A DNA stretch of 64,000 bases. It comes from Metabacillus dongyingensis (lineage in GTDB: Bacteria > Bacillota > Bacilli > Bacillales > Bacillaceae). The translations under genes and the position numbers were made by a program. The notes beneath the pieces were generated by a model that ran no database searches, had not been told where the DNA came from, and worked only from the letters and a program-made list of their open reading frames with translations. Positions within the stretch are counted from its first letter, which is position 1. Each line of letters begins with the position of its first letter. The stretch is taken from positions 560,001 to 624,000 of the forward strand of contig NZ_CP082944.1 of assembly GCF_019933155.2 (NCBI RefSeq), given 5' to 3'. Below, in pieces: positions 27,308 through 36,215 of the stretch.

Positions 27308-28759
27308 ATGAAATCTTTAGCAAATCAGTTTTCCACTCACTTTGAATGGATATTGAATGTGATTAATGTTGGTGTCCATATCGTTAATAAGGATGGAGAT
27401 ACCGTATTCTACAATGAAATGATGGCTCATATCGATGGGCTGAATCGTGAACAGGTGTTAGGAAAAAATATCTTTCAGCTGTACCCATCATTAACTGATG
27501 AATCCAGTACGCTTTATTTGGCATTGGAAAAAGGCATAGAAACGAATGAGTCTATTCAAACCTATGTCAATTTAAAGGGGGAAAAAATAACTTCTATTAA
27601 TAGTACGTATTCTCTATACGAGGAAGGTAAAGTTATTGGAGCAGTGGAAATCGCCAAGGATATTACTAAGGTCATGAGCATGTACGATCAAATTGTGGAT
27701 TTGCGTTCTCAGCTGGCCGAAACCCACAAGAAAAGCAAGTTCTTTGCAGGTACAGCCACTTATCATTTTAGTGATTTAATTGGGGACAGCCCTGCGTTTC
27801 AAGAAGCTATTTCTTTGGCGAAAAAAGCGGCCCGTACACATTCTCCAGTCATGATTTATGGACCTACAGGAACAGGGAAAGAACTAATTGCTCAAAGTAT
27901 ACATAATGTAAGTGCTCGGCGAAATCAGCCATTCATTGCACAGAATTGTGCTGCTGTTCCAAAGGAATTAATGGAGGGACTGCTGTTTGGTACAACGAAA
28001 GGGGCATTTACGGGAGCTGTGGACCGTATGGGTATTTTTGAACAGGCAAATGACGGTACCCTGTTTCTTGATGAACTGAATAGCCTAGACCTTGGACTGC
28101 AGGCAAAATTGCTGCGGGTTTTACAAGAAGGGGAAATACGCCGTGTTGGTGGATCGAAGGACCAGAAAATTAATGTGAAAATCATTGCTGCGATGAATAT
28201 TTCTCCAGATGAGGCGTTAGAGCGGGAAATTATTCGCTCAGATTTATTTTTCCGTCTAAATGTTGTGACAATCCAAATGCCATCTCTCCTGGAACGCAAA
28301 GCAGATATTCCTGAAATCGCAAATCACTTTATTCACAAATTCAATCGATCATTCGTTTCGGACGTACAAGGGATCAGCCGAAAAGCTATGCAACGGCTGC
28401 TTCAATATCCATGGCCGGGAAACATTCGGGAATTGGGTCATGCTATAGAGTTAGCTTTTAACGTCATGGACGCGGGGGAAAAAACAATCGATGAACATCA
28501 TCTTCCTGCTTATTTATTCCCATCAGGAAAGTATTCCGCATCAAATACGCAGAACCATCATCCTCCATTAATAAATGAGATTGATTTACCTGTCGTGCTG
28601 GAGGAAATAGAAAGGGATATGATTATAAATATGTTTGAGAAATGCAACGGGAATATAAGCAAAACAGCTGAGGCACTCAATATAAAGAGACAGGGTTTAC
28701 AGTATAAGCTAAACAAATACGGGATTGAGAAAGTATTTACCGGAAGAACAAAAAAATAA
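27308..28759 (+). CDS. Sigma-54-dependent activator, PAS type, upstream of kamA (KamR-like)
   Basis: About 483 residues. The PAS domain is at about 10-125 (VGVHIVNKDGDTVFYNEMMA), followed by an AAA+ domain with Walker A GPTGTGKEL near 183, an orthodox GAFTGA loop near 235 and DGTLFLDELNSLD. The C-terminal Fis-type helix-turn-helix is near 450-478 (NISKTAEALNIKRQGLQYKLNKY). ATG 27308 follows AGCGGAGATG. It lies immediately upstream of the kamA operon and its -24/-12 promoter. I recall an equivalent activator for kam genes in the B. cereus group, which supports the role. The inducer is probably lysine or beta-lysine, by inference. Confidence 0.9.
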   Translation: MKSLANQFSTHFEWILNVINVGVHIVNKDGDTVFYNEMMAHIDGLNREQVLGKNIFQLYPSLTDESSTLYLALEKGIETNESIQTYVNLKGEKITSINSTYSLYEEGKVIGAVEIAKDITKVMSMYDQIVDLRSQLAETHKKSKFFAGTATYHFSDLIGDSPAFQEAISLAKKAARTHSPVMIYGPTGTGKELIAQSIHNVSARRNQPFIAQNCAAVPKELMEGLLFGTTKGAFTGAVDRMGIFEQANDGTLFLDELNSLDLGLQAKLLRVLQEGEIRRVGGSKDQKINVKIIAAMNISPDEALEREIIRSDLFFRLNVVTIQMPSLLERKADIPEIANHFIHKFNRSFVSDVQGISRKAMQRLLQYPWPGNIRELGHAIELAFNVMDAGEKTIDEHHLPAYLFPSGKYSASNTQNHHPPLINEIDLPVVLEEIERDMIINMFEKCNGNISKTAEALNIKRQGLQYKLNKYGIEKVFTGRTKK

Positions 28760-28777
28760 AAATAATCAAGATAATTT

Positions 28778-28791
28778 TGGAAACGCTTCCA
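28778..28791 (+). promoter_or_regulatory. Perfect cre site between the activator and kamA
   Basis: TGGAAACGCTTCCA is palindromic and matches TGNAANCGNTNNCA at every fixed position. It lies 18 bases after the activator stop and about 240 bases before the -24 element. It suggests carbon catabolite repression of lysine use. Confidence 0.65.
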
Positions 28792-28936
28792 GTCGGATGA
28801 GGCAAAAGTAAAATTGTAATAATTGCCTTAGAAAGGACCTGCTCTTTTGTGCTGTATCATTTGGCGTAACTTTTTAGCAGAAGGCATTAATAAATTTAAC
28901 TTGGAGCAAATTAATTGGCTGCAAAACATCATGCGT

Positions 28937-28956
28937 AACGCAAAATATCTTGCGTT
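28937..28956 (+). promoter_or_regulatory. Inverted repeat, candidate enhancer for kamA
   Basis: AACGCAA and TTGCGTT (7+7, perfect) flank six bases, centred about 70 bases upstream of the -24 promoter. It could be an activator site or a small hairpin. Confidence 0.35.
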
Positions 28957-28965
28957 TTTAAAAAG

Positions 28966-28990
28966 AAAGAGGGCATACAGCCCTCTTTTT
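28966..28990 (+). terminator. Terminator isolating kamA from upstream transcription
   Basis: The stem AAAGAGGG/CCCTCTTT with a seven-base loop is followed by T residues. It lies between the activator gene and the kamA promoter, so kamA depends on its own promoter. Confidence 0.75.
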
Positions 28991-29015
28991 TCTATGTTTT
29001 CATAGTTTTGTATGT

Positions 29016-29031
29016 TGGCATCATTCTTGCA
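29016..29031 (+). promoter_or_regulatory. Sigma-54 (SigL) promoter of the kamA operon
   Basis: TGGCATCATTCTTGCA fits TGGCAC-N5-TTGCA with one difference, about 57 bases upstream of the kamA start. Confidence 0.85.
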
Positions 29032-29087
29032 AGTAGATAAATATAAAGAACAATCCAAAGTTCTTAAGATAGAAGGAGGTAATTTTA

Positions 29088-30506
29088 ATGAGTTTGATGG
29101 AGATGGACTTAAAACGTAAAGAATACCTTGGTGGACGCAGACACTATAATGAGATTGAGCTGTGGAAAGATGTAACGGAAGAGAAATGGAATGATTGGCT
29201 CTGGCAATTAACAAATACAATTAAAACTCTTGATGATCTGAAAAAAGTTGTGAACTTGACACCGGAAGAAGAAGAAGGGGTTCGAATTTCGACTCAAACA
29301 ATTCCTTTAAATATTACCCCTTACTATGCATCCTTAATGAATCCGGATGATCCTCGCTGCCCGATTCGTTTACAGTCTGTACCGCTTTCGGCAGAAATGA
29401 ACAAGACCAGATATGATTTGGAAGATCCGCTGCATGAGGATGAAGATTCCCCAGTGCCAGGTCTGACGCATCGTTATCCGGACCGCGTTCTATTTCTTGT
29501 CACGAACCAATGCTCTATGTATTGCCGTTACTGTACTCGCCGCCGCTTTTCAGGCCAGGTTGGCATGGGGGTTCCTAAAAAGCAATTAGACGCAGCGATT
29601 GAATATATTCGAAACACTCCAGAAGTGAGAGACGTTCTGATTTCAGGAGGAGATGGTCTGTTAATCAATGATAAGATTCTCGAATACGTATTAAGTAATT
29701 TACGTGCTATCCCACATGTGGAAATCATTCGGATTGGTACTCGTGCACCGGTCGTTTTCCCGCAGCGGATTACAGAGAATTTATGCAATATTTTGAAAAA
29801 GTATCATCCAATCTGGTTAAATACGCATTTCAATCATTCACTTGAACTGACGGAAGAAGCGAAAAAGGCATGTGATATGTTGTCGATGGCTGGAGTGCCG
29901 CTTGGTAATCAGGCTGTCATTCTTGCTGGGATTAACGATAGTGTTCATATCATGAAAAAGTTAATGCACGACTGTGTTAAAGCTAGAGTGAGACCTTATT
30001 ACATTTATCAATGTGATTTATCTGAAGGGATTGGCCATTTCCGTGCCCCGGTTTCTAAAGGACTGGAAATTATTGAAGCGCTTCGCGGCCATACATCAGG
30101 ATATGCGGTGCCGACCTTTGTGGTAGACGCTCCTGGAGGAGGAGGAAAAATCGCCTTGACTCCAAATTACCTCCTTTCACAGAGTCCTGATAAAGTGGTC
30201 TTACGAAACTTTGAAGGTGTTATCACCAGCTATCCGGAACCTAAGAACTACATTCCTGGAAGTGCAGATGCTTACTTTGATGAGGTGTATGGTACGGAAG
30301 AAAGAAAAGAAGCCGTGGGAATTGCTGCTCTTATGACAGACGAAAAATTCAACTTGGTACCAGAAGGCCTCCGCCGCCTCGACAAGAGAAAAGCGTATGA
30401 GAGTACTGAGGAACATGCATCCTTAAAGGATCGCCGTGATAAACGGGATGAAATGAAAGAAAAATTGATGAAAGCTCAAGAAAAAAAGAATCAGCCGACG
30501 GTGTAG
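29088..30506 (+). CDS. kamA: Lysine 2,3-aminomutase
   Basis: Radical SAM, PLP-dependent enzyme of about 472 residues that converts L-lysine to L-beta-lysine. The [4Fe-4S] triad is Cys142-X3-Cys146-X2-Cys149 in CSMYCRYCTRRR, and the PLP lysine is Lys354 in APGGGGKIAL. YKDVTEEKWNDW-like N-terminal and HPIWLNTHFNH segments are typical. ATG 29088 follows AGAAGGAGG. It is first in an operon of ten genes, behind a sigma-54 promoter. This is the committed step of the beta-lysine route. Confidence 0.96.
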   Translation: MSLMEMDLKRKEYLGGRRHYNEIELWKDVTEEKWNDWLWQLTNTIKTLDDLKKVVNLTPEEEEGVRISTQTIPLNITPYYASLMNPDDPRCPIRLQSVPLSAEMNKTRYDLEDPLHEDEDSPVPGLTHRYPDRVLFLVTNQCSMYCRYCTRRRFSGQVGMGVPKKQLDAAIEYIRNTPEVRDVLISGGDGLLINDKILEYVLSNLRAIPHVEIIRIGTRAPVVFPQRITENLCNILKKYHPIWLNTHFNHSLELTEEAKKACDMLSMAGVPLGNQAVILAGINDSVHIMKKLMHDCVKARVRPYYIYQCDLSEGIGHFRAPVSKGLEIIEALRGHTSGYAVPTFVVDAPGGGGKIALTPNYLLSQSPDKVVLRNFEGVITSYPEPKNYIPGSADAYFDEVYGTEERKEAVGIAALMTDEKFNLVPEGLRRLDKRKAYESTEEHASLKDRRDKRDEMKEKLMKAQEKKNQPTV

Positions 30507-30539
30507 ACTCGGTAAATAATAAGGCAAGGGGGAATAAAA

Positions 30540-30806
30540 ATGGATTGCTTGTGGTGTAATGCCCCAAACGTGGAGGAAAGTGAAAAGAAGGATTGTTACT
30601 GGATTATGCCTGATGGTAAAAGATCAATAAAGGTTCTTCAAGTTCCAGCTCTGAACTGTCCGAATTGCGGAATCTATGTGTCTGACATGATGAATCAAAA
30701 GGTAGATGAAGCTTTATATATATATGACGTGAGTGAGTATCCTGATGAGTTTACGTATGAACAGCTTCTTTCAGCGCCTGTAAAGAAATTGTTTAATTGG
30801 AAATAG
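30540..30806 (+). CDS. yokU: YokU-family small zinc-finger-type protein
   Basis: About 88 residues with two cysteine pairs, CLWC at the N-terminus and CPNCG near residue 41, which should bind zinc (YgiT-type arrangement). The rest is acidic with no membrane segment. Homologues called YokU accompany kamA in several bacilli, and here it sits 33 bases after kamA with an AAGGGGG site. Function is unknown; a chaperone, assembly or regulatory role for the radical enzyme is only a guess. Confidence 0.85.
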   Translation: MDCLWCNAPNVEESEKKDCYWIMPDGKRSIKVLQVPALNCPNCGIYVSDMMNQKVDEALYIYDVSEYPDEFTYEQLLSAPVKKLFNWK

Positions 30807-30867
30807 AATGCCGGGAGAAGGAGATGAAATCATCACTTCTCCCTAATTTAGATGAGGAGGGTACATA

Positions 30868-31746
30868 ATGTCTGTTCAAAACCTGCCTTTTTTCACCCGA
30901 ATTGAGACTGGGGAATGTTTTACGCTAGAGCTCTTTCTTGATCATGCGAATCTTCGCTTACGCATTGATGATTATCAAGGAAATATCAATAAAGCGATAG
31001 CCCGAGCACTTGTCATCGCTCAGGAACATGGTTTTACAAAAGTGATCCTTAAAGCTAGACAGGAAGATTTATCTGCGATATTGGCTCATGGATTTATGCT
31101 GGAGGGGAAATTGAACAGGTATTTTAAAGGGAATGATGCTTATTGCATGGCATTGTATTTTACCAATGAGAGGCGAACAAGCGACTATTGGATGAAAGAA
31201 GACAAAATTCTAAAAGAAATCATTGAGATTCCCAGGCTGATAGAAAAGCCGCAAATACCTGAAAATTACTCCCTCCGATTTGCTGCAGTTGAAGATGCAC
31301 ACGAGCTGGCAAATTTATATCGTACAATTTTTGAAACCTATCCAACGCCAATGAATGATGAGCATTATATAAAAAAAGTGATAGAAGAAGGTACGGTCTT
31401 CAGTGTTATCCAATATGAAGGATCCATCGTGAGTGCCGCATCCGCGGAGGTTAATGATATCTATCATAATGCTGAACTAACAGACTGTGCGACTATCCCT
31501 CATCATAGAAAGCATGGTTTTATGAAAGTACTTATCTCGGCATTAGAACAAGAACTGATCAGGCGAAATATTTATTGTGCCTATTCTTTAGCACGAGGTT
31601 TGTCAATGGGCATGAACGCCGTTTTTCACCAGCTGGGATATGAATATGGAGGAAGATTAACAAAGAATTGCAATATTTGGGATAAGTATGAGGATATGAA
31701 TATTTGGGTTAAAGATTTATCTTCTTTAAATAGATTATTAAAATAG
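30868..31746 (+). CDS. ablB: Beta-lysine N6-acetyltransferase
   Basis: About 292 residues (YodP/AblB type). The first half is family-specific (NLRLRIDDYQGN). The second half, from about 130, is a GNAT domain with the acetyl-CoA loop HHRKHGFMKVLISALE. It acetylates the epsilon-amino group of beta-lysine. In methanogens this gives an osmolyte; in bacilli with this operon the product is more likely a catabolic intermediate, the acetyl group blocking cyclisation. The start follows GAGGAGG. Confidence 0.9.
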   Translation: MSVQNLPFFTRIETGECFTLELFLDHANLRLRIDDYQGNINKAIARALVIAQEHGFTKVILKARQEDLSAILAHGFMLEGKLNRYFKGNDAYCMALYFTNERRTSDYWMKEDKILKEIIEIPRLIEKPQIPENYSLRFAAVEDAHELANLYRTIFETYPTPMNDEHYIKKVIEEGTVFSVIQYEGSIVSAASAEVNDIYHNAELTDCATIPHHRKHGFMKVLISALEQELIRRNIYCAYSLARGLSMGMNAVFHQLGYEYGGRLTKNCNIWDKYEDMNIWVKDLSSLNRLLK

Positions 31747-31989
<243 letters not shown>

Positions 31990-32280
31990 ACTCGGTTTCA
32001 TAGATTCAAATTTGCCATTTATTCTTTCATTTATTTAATCGGATTTTTCCAATAGATTAAGTTGATTTGGACGTACACTCACACCTCATTTACCCTTGAA
32101 CTTCATAGATAATAATATATGGTATTACCAGCTTCTAAAACAAATTGTACGAATGTACGGAATGCAGGGAATGGACAGTGGAAATCTAAATTGTTGTTCC
32201 TTTTATATATTCAAATTAATAGGTTAACTGACTCATAGAAAAAGGGCAGTGGGCAAGAAACTTAAAAAAGGAGAGATGAA

Positions 32281-33648
32281 ATGAAGCGGAGTCATTTGAT
32301 TAAGCCTATTCTAGATCATAACTATCCCACCGTCTCTCATGGGAGTGGAATATATCTTTATGACATGGATGGAAATCAATACATCGACGGATCATCAGGT
32401 GCGGTTACAGCAAGTATTGGTCATGGAGTATTAGAGGTTGTTGATGCCATGACGGAGCAGGCAAGCAAAGTTTCTTTTGCATATAGATCTCATTTCACAA
32501 GTGAAGCCGCAGAGACATTAGCACAAAAGTTAAGTGAGTTAGCTCCAGGAGACTTAAATTGGACGTTTTTTGTAAACAGCGGATCTGAAGCGACGGAAAC
32601 GGCGATGAAGATAGCGATTCAGCATTGGCAAGAAAAAGGATATGAGCGGAAAAATCGCATCGTCTCCCGCTGGACGAGTTATCACGGGATTACGATGGGT
32701 GCTTTATCAATGTCCGGTCATGTGTTAAGAAGAAAACGTTTTGTTCCGCTATTAGAGGATTTTCCTGGTATCTCTGCTCCGTATTGTTATCGATGTCCTT
32801 ATAATAGTGAGCCTTCTAGCTGCAGGCTGCAGTGTGCAAATGAATTGGAGACGGCCATTCAAAGAATTGGATCTGAGAATATTGCCGCATTCATTGCCGA
32901 ACCAATTATCGGGGCATCCGCAGGTGCTGTTACACCGCCTGACGGATATTATCAAAGGATTAAGGAAATATGCGAACGTTATGACATTCTTTTTATTGCT
33001 GATGAAGTTATGACAGGAATCGGACGTACGGGAAAAATGTTTGCCATGGAACACTGGGGCGTAACCCCGGATATCATTGCATTGGGTAAAGGAATGAGCG
33101 CTGGCTATACTCCGATGGCTGCCACTTTGGTTAGTGATCGTGTTATGGAACCCATTTTAAAAGGCTCAAAATCAATCATGGCTGGACACACGTATAGTGC
33201 AAATCCACTATCTGCTGCTGTTTCCTTAGAAGTTCTTAATTACATTGAGCGAAAGAATTTGGTTCAGGAAGCGGAAGAGAAAGGACAATACCTATTGCAG
33301 CAATTACATGGACTTGCTGAGAGATTTGACATCATTGGTGATGTGCGGGGAAAAGGGCTTCTTCTGGGACTTGAGTTTGTTTCCAATAGAATATCAAAAA
33401 AGTCATTCCGCTTGCAAAATGGCATAACCACAAGGATCGTAAATAAAGCATTTGAGAAGGGATTGCTGATCTATCCCGCTTCTGGTGCTATCGAGGGAAT
33501 CGAGGGCGATGCGGTTATTATTTCTCCGCCGCTGGTTATTTCAAATGAAGAAATTGACCGCCTTGTAAAGATGCTGGAAGCATCAATTGAGGAATTACAG
33601 CATGAATTGCACGCGGAAGGCCTGATAGAGAACATGCAGGCTATTTAG
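32281..33648 (+). CDS. yodT: Class III aminotransferase, YodT-like
   Basis: About 455 residues. It has the PLP-phosphate NSGSEATETAMK, SYHGITMGALSMSG, FIADEVMTGIGRTG and the Schiff-base lysine in IALGKGMSAGY. A four-cysteine insert (YCYRCPYNSEPSSCRLQC, about residues 167-185) is typical of the YodT group. It should remove the beta-amino group of N6-acetyl-beta-lysine to give 3-keto-6-acetamidohexanoate. The start follows AAAGGAGAG after a 291-base gap holding no recognised element, so a secondary promoter is possible. Confidence 0.9.
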   Translation: MKRSHLIKPILDHNYPTVSHGSGIYLYDMDGNQYIDGSSGAVTASIGHGVLEVVDAMTEQASKVSFAYRSHFTSEAAETLAQKLSELAPGDLNWTFFVNSGSEATETAMKIAIQHWQEKGYERKNRIVSRWTSYHGITMGALSMSGHVLRRKRFVPLLEDFPGISAPYCYRCPYNSEPSSCRLQCANELETAIQRIGSENIAAFIAEPIIGASAGAVTPPDGYYQRIKEICERYDILFIADEVMTGIGRTGKMFAMEHWGVTPDIIALGKGMSAGYTPMAATLVSDRVMEPILKGSKSIMAGHTYSANPLSAAVSLEVLNYIERKNLVQEAEEKGQYLLQQLHGLAERFDIIGDVRGKGLLLGLEFVSNRISKKSFRLQNGITTRIVNKAFEKGLLIYPASGAIEGIEGDAVIISPPLVISNEEIDRLVKMLEASIEELQHELHAEGLIENMQAI

Positions 33649-33658
33649 GAGGAACGAT

Positions 33659-34357
33659 ATGAAGCAAGCCATTGCGAAAAAAAACAAAATTGTAACCATA
33701 GAAGAAGCACTCAAGCATATCAACGATGGATGTACACTCATGTATGGCGGGTTTGGGGGAGTGGGGACTCCGCCAACACTCATACAGGGCATCCTGAACA
33801 AGGGTGTTAAGGAACTGACTTTGATTGGCAATGATGCAGGATTCCCTGATATCGGAATTGGCCGGCTGGTGTCTGATGAAAGAGCAAAAAAGGTCATCGC
33901 CTCTCACATCGGATCCAATCCTAATGCGGGCCGGCTCATGAATGAAGGAAAGCTGGAAGTAGAATTCTCTCCGCAAGGGACATTAGCTGAAAGGATTCGT
34001 GCAGGCGGAGTAGGCTTGGGCGGGATTTTTGTCGATATCGGAATTGGCACGATAGCTGAAGAAGGCAAGGACAAAATCGTAATCGACGGAAAGGAGTATT
34101 TGATTGAAACGGCTTTAACCTCGGAAGTGAGTGTTGTCTATGCCAAAAAGGCAGATCCGCTTGGAAATCTGGTGTATGACAAGAGTGCCCGCAACTTCAA
34201 TCCGCTGGCAGCGATGGCAGGGGCCTTTACCATTGCAGAAGTCGAAGAAATTGTTCCGGCAGGCGAATTGGATCCGGAGTGTATTGCCACTCCAGGTATT
34301 TATGTAGATATGGTAATTCCGACAAAAGGAGTGAATTGGAAATGGGCATGGGAGTAG
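33659..34357 (+). CDS. yodS: 3-ketoacid CoA-transferase, subunit A (YodS-like)
   Basis: About 232 residues. GGFGGVGTPPTLI near the start is the subunit A glycine-rich motif; SPQGTLAERIRAGGVGLGG and GDPLGN-like KADPLGNLVYDKSARNFN follow. With subunit B it moves CoA to 3-keto acids; in this operon the substrate would be 3-keto-6-acetamidohexanoate. It begins 10 bases after yodT and overlaps yodR by 16 bases. Confidence 0.92.
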   Translation: MKQAIAKKNKIVTIEEALKHINDGCTLMYGGFGGVGTPPTLIQGILNKGVKELTLIGNDAGFPDIGIGRLVSDERAKKVIASHIGSNPNAGRLMNEGKLEVEFSPQGTLAERIRAGGVGLGGIFVDIGIGTIAEEGKDKIVIDGKEYLIETALTSEVSVVYAKKADPLGNLVYDKSARNFNPLAAMAGAFTIAEVEEIVPAGELDPECIATPGIYVDMVIPTKGVNWKWAWE

Positions 34358-35004
34358 ATGTACGAAATCGCATCGCCAAACGCGCTGCCAAGGAAATCCA
34401 TGATGGATTAATCGTCAATTTAGGTATTGGCATTCCAACCTTAGTGGCCGATCATTTACCTCAAGATATCCATGTGCTGTTCCATGCGGAAAACGGTGTC
34501 CTTGGTACAGGTCCCAGTCCGAATCCAGGGCAAGAAGATCCTGCTCTCTGTAACGCAGGCGGGTTCCCGATTACGACCGTAACAGGGGCTTCTTACTTTG
34601 ACAGTGCAACTGCATTTGGCATGATTCGTCGAGGATATATCGACATTACCATCCTTGGTGCATTGGAAGTGAGTGAAAAAGGGGATTTGGCCAACTGGAT
34701 TGTCCCAGGCAAACGGGTACCGGGAATGGGCGGAGCAATGGAGCTGGCCCAAAAAGCCAAAAAGGTGATTGTCTTGATGAATCACGTGAATAAGCAGGGT
34801 GAATCAAAGATATTAAAGGAATGCACTCTTCCTTTAACCGCAAGACGAAGTGTAGATTTAATCATTACCGATATGGCTGTCATGGAAGTTAAAAAAGAGG
34901 GATTGGTGCTGAAGGAAGTTATGGCACCTTATACAGTGGATGAAGTGATTGCGAATACAGAGGCGACGCTTAAAATCCCGGCTGTTGTCAACAGCATTGA
35001 ATAG
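34342..35004 (+). CDS. yodR: 3-ketoacid CoA-transferase, subunit B (YodR-like)
   Basis: About 220 residues. GLIVNLGIGIPTLVADHL is near residue 22; the catalytic glutamate is in HAENGVLGTGP near 51; GGAMELAQ and VNKQGESKI follow. Start 34342 has AAAGGAG ten bases upstream; the frame is open to 34279 inside yodS. It is the partner of the preceding subunit. Confidence 0.92.
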   Translation: MGMGVDVRNRIAKRAAKEIHDGLIVNLGIGIPTLVADHLPQDIHVLFHAENGVLGTGPSPNPGQEDPALCNAGGFPITTVTGASYFDSATAFGMIRRGYIDITILGALEVSEKGDLANWIVPGKRVPGMGGAMELAQKAKKVIVLMNHVNKQGESKILKECTLPLTARRSVDLIITDMAVMEVKKEGLVLKEVMAPYTVDEVIANTEATLKIPAVVNSIE

Positions 35005-35022
35005 CTGAGAGGAGGCAGAAGC

Positions 35023-36204
35023 ATGAATGAGGTTGTCATCGTTGCTGGAGCGCGAACGGCAGTCGGATCATTTGGGAAATCACTCCGGAATGTTAATGCT
35101 GCCGAATTGGGCCGTCAAGTATTAGAAGGCTTAATGGAAAAGTCTGGGGTAGGTAAAGAAAAGGTCGATGAAGTGATCTTTGGACATGGCTATGTTCATG
35201 GAGGCGGTCTTAACTCTGCCCGGATTTCATCGCAGATGGCTGGTTTCCCGCAAAATATCCCTGGTCACATTGTAATCAAAGCATGCGGATCAGGTTTAAA
35301 GGCCATTACCAGTGCGGCTCTAACTATCGCTGCTGGACAAGAAGACGTAATCATCGCCGGCGGAGTGGAGAGCATGAGCAATGTACCTTATATCGTGAAA
35401 AATAGATGGGGCGGTAAATTTGGAAACGTAACGATGGAGGATGCTCTGCTGGCAGATGGATTAATATGCTCCTTAGAGAATGAGCATATGGGAATAACAG
35501 CTGAACGTCTGGCTGAACAATACGGTATCCGTCGCGAGGAACAGGATCAATTTGCTTATCAAAGCCACAAGAAGGCCTGGAAAGCTGGGGCAGAAGGTCG
35601 CTTTGATCAAGAAATTATTCCGCTGAAAATCAAGGATCGAAAAGGTCTTCATATCTTCAGCCAAGACGAAGCGGTTCGTGAGGACATTCATCTGGATCAA
35701 CTAGCAGGCCTTCCTGCAGTATTCAAAAATGAAGGAACCATTACGGCAGGTAATGCCTGTCCCATGAATGATGGAGCAGCAGCTGTACTTTTAATGTCCA
35801 AGCAGCAAGCAGAAGAAATGGGATTAAGATCGCTCCTGAAAATCAAGGCTTTCGCCAGTGCAGGTGTTGAACCGGGAGTTATGGGGATCGGACCCGTACC
35901 AGCGACTCGAAAAGCATTGGCTAAAGCAGGACTATTGTTAGAGGATATCGGCCTGGTTGAACTTAATGAAGCCTTTGCTGCTCAAGCACTTGCGGTGATC
36001 AAGGAGTTAGATTTGAATCCGGATATCGTCAATGTCAATGGAGGGGCAATTGCACTTGGTCACCCTGTAGGAGCAACAGGTGCAAAATTGACAGTCACAT
36101 TGATGCATGAAATGCTGCGTTCTCAGGTTAAGTACGGAATGGTAACGTTATGTATGGCAGGCGGAATGGGACTTTCAGTTATCTATGAGAATATGTGCAT
36201 ATAA
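35023..36204 (+). CDS. Thiolase (acetyl-CoA C-acyltransferase)
   Basis: About 393 residues. It has the nucleophilic Cys in IKACGSGLKAI near residue 89, NVNGGAIALGHPVGATGAK with the catalytic His, and CMAGGMGLSV with the second Cys. In this operon it fits thiolysis of 3-keto-6-acetamidohexanoyl-CoA to 4-acetamidobutyryl-CoA and acetyl-CoA. As far as I recall, the B. subtilis yod cluster has no thiolase, so the set here is more complete. GAGGAGG precedes ATG 35023. Confidence 0.92.
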   Translation: MNEVVIVAGARTAVGSFGKSLRNVNAAELGRQVLEGLMEKSGVGKEKVDEVIFGHGYVHGGGLNSARISSQMAGFPQNIPGHIVIKACGSGLKAITSAALTIAAGQEDVIIAGGVESMSNVPYIVKNRWGGKFGNVTMEDALLADGLICSLENEHMGITAERLAEQYGIRREEQDQFAYQSHKKAWKAGAEGRFDQEIIPLKIKDRKGLHIFSQDEAVREDIHLDQLAGLPAVFKNEGTITAGNACPMNDGAAAVLLMSKQQAEEMGLRSLLKIKAFASAGVEPGVMGIGPVPATRKALAKAGLLLEDIGLVELNEAFAAQALAVIKELDLNPDIVNVNGGAIALGHPVGATGAKLTVTLMHEMLRSQVKYGMVTLCMAGGMGLSVIYENMCI

Positions 36205-36215
36205 GGAGGATAAAA

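Noticed and set aside
28860..28885. Second sigma-54-like match (TTGGCGTAACTTTTTAGC) before kamA
   Set aside because: The -12 element lacks the GC dinucleotide at the right spacing; the site at 29016 is far better.
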